Shown here: piece by piece, positions 1-5,609 of the stretch | Layout: each line of letters starts with the position of its first letter | Position numbering within the stretch: the first letter of the stretch is position 1 | Assembly (NCBI GenBank): GCA_945901195.1 | Contig: CAMDKB010000225.1 | Span: 1 to 7,700, forward strand | From: Rhizobium sp. Q54 | GTDB lineage: Bacteria > Pseudomonadota > Alphaproteobacteria > Rhizobiales > Beijerinckiaceae | DNA length: 7,700 bases | Direction of reading: 5' to 3' | The notes under the pieces: model-generated | Databases searched by the model: none | Told to the model about the DNA's origin: nothing | Seen by the model: the letters and a program-made list of their open reading frames with translations, nothing else | Made by a program: the position numbers and the translations under genes

Positions 1-883
1 CGGGATTATGACTCCACGCAATCAGGTAAGATTGATCGAATTTCTTTTTCATCTCCGGTTGCGCAACCATTTCGCGCATCATGACATTGATGCGGTCAAT
101 GATTTCGCGCGGCGTGCCGGTGGGCGCCACGATTCCGAACCATGAAGTCGAGAGGTAGCCGGGCACGCCTCCTTCTGCCGCTGTGGGAACATCAGGCAAT
201 TGCGGCATGCGCGTTGCTGTGGTCGATGCAAGCAGGCGCAGATTGCCGGATTGAACGAGACCGGCGACGGGTGCAACGCCGACTGAAAACATCTGCACGA
301 CCCCCGAATTGAGGTCCGCCACGGCGGGCGCAGCGCCGCGATAAGGTACATGCGCCATAGTGATTCCCGTGAGCTTGGAGAACAGCAGCGCCGAGAGATG
401 GTTTGTCGAACCAGCGCCAGCCGTCGCATAATTCAGTGAATTGGGTTTGGCCTTCGCCAGTGCGACGAATTCGGGGAGAGTCTTTGCGGGCAGATCACGA
501 GGCACTACGATGACTTGCGGCGCTTCACCGAGAATGGCGGCGGTGATTAAATCCTTCAGCGGATCATAGCCCATATTGGAATACATATGCTGATTCATCG
601 TCAGGCTGGAATTGACCAACATGCCCAGGGTCAGCCCGTCGGGTGCGGACTTTGCGACTGCGGCAGAGCCGATATTGCCGCCCGCGCCTGTGCGGTTTTC
701 CACAATCACCTGTTGGCCGGTCTTCTTGGCAATTTCATCGGCTGCGACGCGCCCCAGATAATCGGTTGTTCCGCCTGCCGCATAAGGCACGATCATGCGA
801 ATACGTTGAGAAGGCCACGATTGCGCGCACGCTGAGCCAGCAGTTCCGGTTGCACAAAGCATGGCAAGCAAAAGACGGCGCAT
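1..883 (-). CDS. TctC/Bug-family periplasmic solute-binding protein, C-terminus cut by window edge
   Basis: This reading frame is open from the ATG at 883 to the left edge: 294 residues, where the family usually has about 320-330, so roughly the last 30 are missing. Residues 1-20 form a secretion signal: MRR, a hydrophobic stretch, then a signal peptidase I site ending in ACA before Gln21. Family motifs visible in the mature part are VPYAAGGTTD (33-41), NRTGAGGNIG (63-72), APDG (80-83), GAGSTNH (156-162) and HVPYRG (178-183), the usual pattern of Bug/TctC proteins. These bind small carboxylates or aromatic acids in the periplasm, either for a tripartite tricarboxylate transporter (TctAB) or as orphan receptors. 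No TctA or TctB gene is seen here. The start is supported by a strong ribosome binding site, AGGAGGGG, seven to eight bases upstream. The CoA-transferase gene lies 80 bases upstream on the same strand, so co-transcription and a shared substrate are plausible. The ligand is unknown. Confidence 0.93.
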   Translation of the reverse strand, partial: MRRLLLAMLCATGTAGSACAQSWPSQRIRMIVPYAAGGTTDYLGRVAADEIAKKTGQQVIVENRTGAGGNIGSAAVAKSAPDGLTLGMLVNSSLTMNQHMYSNMGYDPLKDLITAAILGEAPQVIVVPRDLPAKTLPEFVALAKAKPNSLNYATAGAGSTNHLSALLFSKLTGITMAHVPYRGAAPAVADLNSGVVQMFSVGVAPVAGLVQSGNLRLLASTTATRMPQLPDVPTAAEGGVPGYLSTSWFGIVAPTGTPREIIDRINVMMREMVAQPEMKKKFDQSYLIAWSHNP

Positions 884-886
884 ATG

Positions 887-898
887 TTTCCCCTCCTG
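887..898 (-). promoter_or_regulatory. Strong Shine-Dalgarno of the TctC-like gene
   Basis: Read on the minus strand the sequence is CAGGAGGGGAAACATATG, with the purine core AGGAGGGG just ahead of the start codon. It is much the best ribosome binding site in the window and fixes the start at 883. It suggests strong translation, as expected for an abundant periplasmic receptor. Confidence 0.75.
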
Positions 899-912
899 AT
901 GGCGCTAACAAG

Positions 913-926
913 TTGAAGCGCTTGAT
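913..926. promoter_or_regulatory. Palindromic operator-like site in the gap before the TctC-like gene
   Basis: The 80-base gap between the CoA-transferase stop and the TctC-like start contains the perfect 8-base palindrome AAGCGCTT (916-923) within TTGAAGCGCTTGAT. Its shape, with a central CG and A/T-rich flanks, resembles operators of LacI-family repressors, but the outer bases only partly match. It lies about 30 bases upstream of the TctC-like start codon, where a repressor could act on a local promoter. No regulator gene of that family is in the window. This is a candidate only. Confidence 0.25.
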
Positions 927-963
927 CGCACCATAGGTGAACGCTGCCAAAGTGTGAAGCTGG

Positions 964-2139
964 CTAATCCAGGGCCTTCATCAGCTCAGCAATGTCATTG
1001 TCTGCAAGGCCGAGTTCGCGCGCGACTTCAGCTATGTGTTCGCCAGCGCGCGGGACCTCGCGGCGTAATCGCGGCCGCTCGCCATCAAATTCGATGGGAA
1101 GCGCTGGAACTCTTGTCTTGCGCCCGTCTGGCAGGCTGATTTCGGTCATCGCGCCGGGATGATTGACGTGCGGATCGTCGAACAGGTCTTCCGGCCTCAT
1201 GATCGGCGCATAGGGCAGGCCGATACGCTCGCAGATCGCAACGATTTCGGCGCGCGTCTTTTGCGCCATCAGTGTCCGCAAGCGGGGCATAAATTTTTCG
1301 CGCACACCGGTACGCTGTACATTGGTCCGGCAATCGGGATCGGTCTTTAATTCTGCAAGATCAAATGCGTCGCAGAAGGCCGCCCACTGTGTATCAGTGA
1401 CGACTCCGACAAAAACCTGTCCTCCGCCTGCTGTATCGAACACATCATAAATGGCCCAGGCCGAGATGCGATTGGGCATGGGGGATGCAGGCCTGCCGGT
1501 AATGGCATATTGCATCATGTGTGTTGCCATCAGCAGCACATTGTTTTCAAACAACCCTGACTTGATTTCCACGCCAAGGCCGGTCGCATGGCGCTGCTGC
1601 AATGCGGCAAGTATGCCAATGACGCCAAACATGCCGCCCATGATGTCATTCACCGAAGCGCCCGCGCGCAAGGGCCGTCCTGGCGGGCCGGTCATATAAG
1701 CAAGGCCGCCCATCATTTGCACCACTTCGTCGAGCGCCGCGCGATGTTCATAGGGACCGGCGAGAAAGCCCTTCAGCGAGCAATAAATCAGCCGGGGATT
1801 GGTGGATTTCAGAGCAGCATAGTCGAGGCCCAGTTTTGCCAATGCGCCGGGCCGGAAGTTTTCGATCACCACATCGGCGCTGCCCGTGAGTTTCCTCGCG
1901 AAAGCAAGTCCCGCCGGCGATTTCATATCGACACTGACCGATCGCTTGTTGCGATTGAAACTGACGAAGAAGCCCGCGCCCGAGCCAGCAAGCCGCCGCG
2001 TATTGTCGCCAGCGCCCGGCGGCTCGACCTTGACGACATCTGCGCCCAGATCAGCAAGGATGAGGCCACAGGAAGGGCCCATGATCATATGCGAGAATTC
2101 GATCACGCGAATGCCCGCAAGGGGCAGTGTCCGGGTCAT
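964..2139 (-). CDS. Class III (CaiB/BaiF family) CoA-transferase
   Basis: Residue numbers assume the ATG at 2139, giving 391 residues, normal for the family. Class III CoA-transferases move CoA between carboxylic acids through an enzyme-bound aspartyl anhydride; formyl-CoA, carnitine, bile-acid and benzylsuccinate CoA-transferases belong here. Visible features: the N-terminal PLAGIRVIEFSHMIMGPSCG block (6-25), LADLGADVVKVEPPGAGD (28-45), FNRNKRSVSVDMK (61-73), VIENFRPGALAKLGLDY (91-107), and the likely catalytic Asp137 in ALDEVVQMMGGL, followed by the PLRAGASVNDIMGGM stretch (156-170). The frame is open up to 2262, but starting there would add 41 residues unlike the family and would overlap the divergent dehydrogenase. 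The ATG at 2139, directly before the conserved block, is therefore preferred although its ribosome binding site is weak. The TctC-like gene follows on the same strand and a dehydrogenase diverges upstream, suggesting CoA activation of an imported or oxidised organic acid. Donor and acceptor are unknown. Confidence 0.93.
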   Translation of the reverse strand: MTRTLPLAGIRVIEFSHMIMGPSCGLILADLGADVVKVEPPGAGDNTRRLAGSGAGFFVSFNRNKRSVSVDMKSPAGLAFARKLTGSADVVIENFRPGALAKLGLDYAALKSTNPRLIYCSLKGFLAGPYEHRAALDEVVQMMGGLAYMTGPPGRPLRAGASVNDIMGGMFGVIGILAALQQRHATGLGVEIKSGLFENNVLLMATHMMQYAITGRPASPMPNRISAWAIYDVFDTAGGGQVFVGVVTDTQWAAFCDAFDLAELKTDPDCRTNVQRTGVREKFMPRLRTLMAQKTRAEIVAICERIGLPYAPIMRPEDLFDDPHVNHPGAMTEISLPDGRKTRVPALPIEFDGERPRLRREVPRAGEHIAEVARELGLADNDIAELMKALD

Positions 2140-2220
2140 GAACGGGTCCAGTTGACAGAAGCCGAAATGGTTCAGAAAAGAGCCTAAAGGCTTTGATCCC
2201 AAAGTAAAAGGAAACGCCAG
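2140..2220. promoter_or_regulatory. Divergent intergenic region with an operator-like palindrome
   Basis: This 81-base region separates the start codons of the CoA-transferase (minus) and the alcohol dehydrogenase (plus), so it should carry promoters for both directions. A perfect -35-like TTGACA is at 2152-2157 on the plus strand, but no good -10 hexamer lies 16-18 bases downstream. A palindrome is centred at 2186-2187: AGCCT-AA-AGGCT (2181-2192), extended by two further matching pairs beyond a mismatch (2178-2195). It lies about 26 bases upstream of the dehydrogenase start and could be an operator for both promoters, possibly for the response regulator encoded downstream. That link is inference. 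Confidence 0.4.
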
Positions 2221-3315
2221 ATGAAAATCCGCGCTGCAGTATTTCGTGACGAGTCCGGCCACCCTTCAATCGAGGAAATTGATCTGGCCGGTCCTGGCCC
2301 CGGAGAGGTTCTGGTGCGGATGGTGGCGACAGGCGTATGCCATACGGACCACAAATCTGCAGGACCTGGACCCGTGCCAAAGCCAGTTGTTCTGGGCCAT
2401 GAAGGCGCAGGCGTGGTGGAAGCCATCGGTGCGGGCGTCACCAAGGTTGTGCCGGGTGATCATGTGGTGATGACCTTCGGCTCTTGCGGCCGTTGCATTT
2501 CCTGCGAAGAGGCCGAGCCTGCCTATTGTCATTCAGGCTTTGAGTATTGCTTCACATGCAAACCGCCGGGTCGCGGGACATATTTGTCGAGCGCGAAAGG
2601 CCCCATCAACGGATATTTCTTTTCGCAGTCGAGTTTTGCAACGCATTCGATTGGCTTTGAGCGAAACATCGTCAAAATCCGCAAGGATGTGCCGCTTGAA
2701 ATCATGGGGCCGCTTGGGTGCGGCATTCAGACAGGCGCGGGCGCGGTTCTCAATGACTTCAAACTGCAGCCCGGCAAGACGCTCGCTGTTTTCGGGGTTG
2801 GCGCTCTGGGTTTGTCCGCGATCATGGCTGGCCGTATCGCGGGCGCCTCGCGCATAATAGCCATTGATCGCCACAAGCATCGTGTTGATCTCGCCAAGGA
2901 GCTGGGCGCGCATGATGGCATAGTCGCGGGCGCTGAAAGTGTGATCGGGGACGTGATGAAAGCATCGCCAGGCGGTGTCGACTTCGCGCTTGATACGACG
3001 GGCGTTCTCAGTGTGATGCGGCAGGCTATCGATTGCCTCGCGCCGCGCGGGAATGCAGGATTTGTCACCAGCCCGTGGGATGGCAGCGAACTTGGTCTGA
3101 ATGTCCGCAATCTCTTGATGGGGCGCAAGGTGCGCGGCATTATTGAAGGTAATTCCAATCCTGACGTGTTTATTCCGCGCCTAGTCGACTATTGGAAAGA
3201 TGGCCGTTTTCCCTTCGACAAGCTCATCAAATTCTACAAGTTTGAAGATATCGACAAAGCCTTCCATGACAGCGAAACTGGCGATACCGTGAAGCCTGTC
3301 TTGCGAATGGAGTGA
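2221..3315 (+). CDS. Zinc-dependent medium-chain alcohol dehydrogenase (NAD-type, aryl/allylic alcohol dehydrogenase-like)
   Basis: A 364-residue MDR-superfamily alcohol dehydrogenase, normal length, that should oxidise a primary alcohol to an aldehyde in the cytoplasm. Catalytic zinc ligands: Cys40 (GVCHTD), His60-Glu61 (GHEGAG) and Cys167 (PLGCGIQTGAGA). The structural zinc lobe has Cys89, Cys92, Cys95 and Cys103. The Rossmann fold carries GVGALG at 192-197, and Asp216 at the end of the second strand (IIAIDRHKHR) predicts NAD rather than NADP. The overall pattern resembles benzyl-alcohol (XylB-type) and related aryl or allylic alcohol dehydrogenases, but the exact substrate is not readable. 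Two extra cysteines, Cys110 and Cys113, form a CxxC just after the structural zinc lobe. The start has a fair ribosome binding site (AAAAGGAAA, about 7 bases upstream). The histidine kinase starts 16 bases after the stop, so the three plus-strand genes are probably one transcript. Confidence 0.94.
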   Translation: MKIRAAVFRDESGHPSIEEIDLAGPGPGEVLVRMVATGVCHTDHKSAGPGPVPKPVVLGHEGAGVVEAIGAGVTKVVPGDHVVMTFGSCGRCISCEEAEPAYCHSGFEYCFTCKPPGRGTYLSSAKGPINGYFFSQSSFATHSIGFERNIVKIRKDVPLEIMGPLGCGIQTGAGAVLNDFKLQPGKTLAVFGVGALGLSAIMAGRIAGASRIIAIDRHKHRVDLAKELGAHDGIVAGAESVIGDVMKASPGGVDFALDTTGVLSVMRQAIDCLAPRGNAGFVTSPWDGSELGLNVRNLLMGRKVRGIIEGNSNPDVFIPRLVDYWKDGRFPFDKLIKFYKFEDIDKAFHDSETGDTVKPVLRME

Positions 3316-3331
3316 CATCAACTGGTGCCGT

Positions 3332-4378
3332 GTGGAAGAAGATATTTCTATCGCCGTCGAATTGGGCCAGGCAGGCTTTGCACGCCTGGATCGTGATCTG
3401 CGCGTAACGTCCCGGACAGGGCGGCTGAGCGCGTGGTTGGCGGAACCGGGCCAATCCTGTTGCGAGACGGCGCTTCTCTTTGGTATGGAGGAGGATCTGC
3501 TGGCATTGCAGGCGCAGGACAGCCGGAATCTGACGTTGCCGGGCATACACGTGCAGGAAATGGGCGATGGACCGCGCGTCAATATCGTCATCACCTGGGA
3601 TGCCCGGCGCGGATATTATCTTGTTCTGACGATGGCCGATTACGGAGCGGGCGAGATCGAGGCCTTGCTCACCGCAGAGCGGCGCAACAAACAGATGTCG
3701 GACGAGCGATTACTGGTCGAAACTGAACGCGCGAATGTGCAGACCCGCATAAACGCTATTTCGCAGGAGCGAGCCCGCATCGCGCGTGATCTGCACGATA
3801 CGCTGCTGCAATCGATGGTCGGTTTGATGATGCAAGTCCGCCTCGCGCTGAAGCTGATGCATTCCAACCCCGAACTTGCCTTCAAGGAATTGAGCGCAAC
3901 CGAAAAGCTGGCGCTTGAAGGCTTGGACAGCGCCCGCCACGCGCTGGGTGAAATCAGGTCGAAGAATTTTGAAGTGACGACCTTGGGAACGTCCATTCGC
4001 AACGCGTTATCGCAATTGCGCGCGCGCCTGAATATCAAGGTTTCACTGGTCATGGATCCCGCCGCTGACGATCTCGGTGGTGAAATCGCTCAGGGCCTGG
4101 CGCGATTGTTCGAGGAAGCCATGCGCAATATTGAACGTCATGCCCGCGCGCGAAATCTGAGCGTGTCATTGCGAATAGAACGCCGTGACCAGCGGGTTGC
4201 ACGACTGGACATCGTGGATGACGGCATAGGTTTCAACACGGCGCTGCGTCCCGAAGGGCATTTCGGCCTGGCGGGCATGGAAGAACAAATCCACTCGCTG
4301 GGCGGCACGCTTCACATCACCAGCGTGGAAGGCAAGGGCACAAAGATAGAAGCCATAATTCCTGCGCCCGAGCATTGA
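3332..4378 (+). CDS. Soluble sensor histidine kinase, NarL-partner type (PAS-like, HisKA_3, HATPase_c)
   Basis: A 348-residue kinase starting at GTG 3332; no in-frame ATG upstream competes, and the ribosome binding site is poor (GGAG at 3309-3312 is too far away). No transmembrane segment is seen, so it senses a cytoplasmic signal. Residues about 5-105 look like a PAS-like sensor (LGQAGFARLDRDLRV to YYLVLTMADYG). A helical linker (108-145) leads to HisKA_3 with phospho-acceptor His155 in ERARIARDLHDTLLQ. The ATPase domain has the N box EEAMRNIERHA with Asn266, the G1 box DDGIGF (296-301) and the G2-like stretch GHFGLAGMEEQI (309-320). HisKA_3 kinases pair with LuxR/NarL-type regulators, and exactly such a gene follows 57 bases downstream. 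Its place behind the dehydrogenase suggests it senses a substrate, product or redox state of that pathway; this is inference. All catalytic residues appear intact. Confidence 0.92.
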   Translation: MEEDISIAVELGQAGFARLDRDLRVTSRTGRLSAWLAEPGQSCCETALLFGMEEDLLALQAQDSRNLTLPGIHVQEMGDGPRVNIVITWDARRGYYLVLTMADYGAGEIEALLTAERRNKQMSDERLLVETERANVQTRINAISQERARIARDLHDTLLQSMVGLMMQVRLALKLMHSNPELAFKELSATEKLALEGLDSARHALGEIRSKNFEVTTLGTSIRNALSQLRARLNIKVSLVMDPAADDLGGEIAQGLARLFEEAMRNIERHARARNLSVSLRIERRDQRVARLDIVDDGIGFNTALRPEGHFGLAGMEEQIHSLGGTLHITSVEGKGTKIEAIIPAPEH

Positions 4379-4435
4379 TGTATAAAATTAGATATTATGC
4401 CGACGGGACGAATCGAGAGAGCAGGGCTTCGGCCG

Positions 4436-5098
4436 ATGAGTGAACCAAAAATACGGCTATTAATTGCCGAAGATCATCAGGTTGTGCGAAAGGCGTTTTC
4501 TGCGATTCTGTCGCTCGAAAGCGACATTGAAGTCGTGGCCGAAGCGGCCGATGGCGTCGAGGCCGTCGAGAGAGTGCGCGCCTGGCGTCCTGATGTCGTG
4601 CTGATGGACATTCAGATGCCGCGCATGAACGGTATTCTGGCCACGCGGACCATAAAGCAGGAATGGCCCGCCACGCATGTGGTCATGCTCACCACATATG
4701 AAACGGAAGATGTCGTATTCGACGCGATTATGGCGGGCGCGCAAGGCTATCTTCTGAAAGACGCGCAAGAGAGCGAAATCCTCGGCACGATCCGGGGTGT
4801 AATGCGCGGCGAAACCAATCTGTCCGCACGCATTGCCAACAAGGTCGTCGCGGAGTTTCGTCGTTTGCGAACCGGAAACAACCTGGCTGTGGATGAAGAC
4901 GATTCCCCACCGCTGACAGAACGTGAAGACGCTGTACTGGCGCTGATCGGCGAAGGACAGAGCAACAAGGAGATCGCGCGCCATCTCGATCTGGCGGAAG
5001 GTACAGTCAAAAATTACGTCAGTCGCATCCTCGACAAGCTTCATGCGCGCAGCCGGACGGAATTGGCGATCAAGTCCCAGGGCAGGCCGAAAAAGTAG
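4436..5098 (+). CDS. NarL/FixJ-family two-component response regulator
   Basis: With the ATG at 4436 the protein has 220 residues, normal for the family. The receiver domain (about 5-122) has acidic residues Glu12-Asp13 (IAEDHQ), phospho-acceptor Asp58 (VVLMDIQMPRMNG), Thr86 (MLTTYE), Tyr105 and Lys108 (GYLLKDA), all intact. After a linker comes a LuxR-type helix-turn-helix: LTEREDAVLALIGEGQSNKE onward, with the recognition region LDLAEGTVKNYVSRIL and closing LHARSRTELA. It is the evident partner of the kinase just upstream. An earlier in-frame ATG at 4397 would add 13 residues outside the fold and has no ribosome binding site. The ATG at 4436 sits about 10 bases after AGGG and one residue before the conserved start of the receiver, so it is preferred. 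The gene probably controls the dehydrogenase operon and perhaps the divergent CoA-transferase; target sites are unproven. Confidence 0.93.
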   Translation: MSEPKIRLLIAEDHQVVRKAFSAILSLESDIEVVAEAADGVEAVERVRAWRPDVVLMDIQMPRMNGILATRTIKQEWPATHVVMLTTYETEDVVFDAIMAGAQGYLLKDAQESEILGTIRGVMRGETNLSARIANKVVAEFRRLRTGNNLAVDEDDSPPLTEREDAVLALIGEGQSNKEIARHLDLAEGTVKNYVSRILDKLHARSRTELAIKSQGRPKK

Positions 5099-5108
5099 CG
5101 CCTCGCTA
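5091..5108 (-). terminator. Short hairpin plus T tract between convergent genes
   Basis: The arms TAGCG (5096-5100) and CGCTA (5104-5108) are perfect 5-base complements around a 3-base loop. On the minus strand the hairpin is followed by C and TTTTT (5095-5091), the layout of an intrinsic terminator for the GTPase operon. On the plus strand no T tract follows, so it would not work well for the response-regulator transcript. Each arm contains the stop codon of one of the two facing genes. The stem is short, so the call is weak. Confidence 0.35.
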
Positions 5109-5609
5109 AACAGCGCGGCGGCGCACCACGTCCATAGCCAGCGTGTTGAACAACTCACGCACGCCTTCACCTGTCTTCGCACTGGTGAAAAGTAATTCGC
5201 TGACAAGCAGGCCAACTGGTTTCAGATCGATCGAGCTTATATCGACCAGATCACTTTTGTTGATGACAGCACGAACCGGGCGGCCCGGAAAATTCGCTTC
5301 GAAGCCCGTCAGCAAGGCCTTCAGTTTCTCGATTGTCTGGGGACGGGAGGCATCGGCAACTGCGATAGCCCCGCTGGCGCCTTTCACATAGGCCGTATCG
5401 AAAATCCTTTGTCCGAAATCACCGTCCGTATCCCATAACATCAGGCGCACATTTTCATCGCCGTCTGCAGGCGTCACATCACAGGTCTGGATATCGACGC
5501 CAATGGTCGTCTTGTATTCGCCATCAAAACTGTCCCGAACGAAACGTTTGACCAGCGAGGATTTGCCAACGCCAACCGCGCCAAGAATCATGATTTTGGC
5601 GCTGATCAT
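5106..5609 (-). CDS. Rab/Ras-like small GTPase (prokaryotic Ras-superfamily)
   Basis: A 167-residue single-domain GTPase with all Ras-superfamily boxes in Rab-like spacing: P-loop GAVGVGKSS (10-18, Lys16, Ser17), switch I YKTTIGVDI (Thr34/Thr35), WDTDG (59-63, Asp60 and Gly63), NKSD (117-120) and TSAK (142-145). The switch I stretch is strikingly like that of eukaryotic Rab proteins. In switch II the usual WDTAGQE is WDTDGDF: the position of the catalytic glutamine (Gln61 in Ras) is Asp64. Slow intrinsic hydrolysis or a partner-supplied catalytic residue is therefore likely. There is no C-terminal cysteine for lipid attachment (it ends RRRAV), so membrane recruitment must come from a partner. 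Its ATG overlaps the stop of the upstream membrane protein by four bases (ATGA), showing translational coupling and close functional linkage. It belongs with bacterial MglA-like or uncharacterised prokaryotic Ras-like GTPases; I cannot name it more closely. Confidence 0.92.
   Translation of the reverse strand: MISAKIMILGAVGVGKSSLVKRFVRDSFDGEYKTTIGVDIQTCDVTPADGDENVRLMLWDTDGDFGQRIFDTAYVKGASGAIAVADASRPQTIEKLKALLTGFEANFPGRPVRAVINKSDLVDISSIDLKPVGLLVSELLFTSAKTGEGVRELFNTLAMDVVRRRAV

Noticed and set aside
902..921. Stem GCGCT/AGCGC as a terminator after the CoA-transferase
   Set aside because: The arms have only five bases around a ten-base loop and no T tract follows on the minus strand; the compact palindrome AAGCGCTT is a better reading.
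1588..2187. Open frame of 199 codons on the plus strand
   Set aside because: It is antisense to the CoA-transferase, which has the full family pattern; the product looks like low-complexity antisense translation.
2140..2262. N-terminal extension of the CoA-transferase to an ATG at 2262
   Set aside because: The extra 41 residues do not fit the family and would overlap the first 42 bases of the dehydrogenase gene, including its ribosome binding site.
4397..4435. Earlier ATG for the response regulator at 4397
   Set aside because: It has no ribosome binding site and adds 13 residues ahead of the normal receiver start; the ATG at 4436 has AGGG at a suitable distance.
4460..5215. Long open frame of 251 codons on the minus strand
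   Set aside because: It lies opposite the response regulator, whose receiver and helix-turn-helix residues are intact. The antisense product has no recognisable domain and would overlap the GTPase gene.
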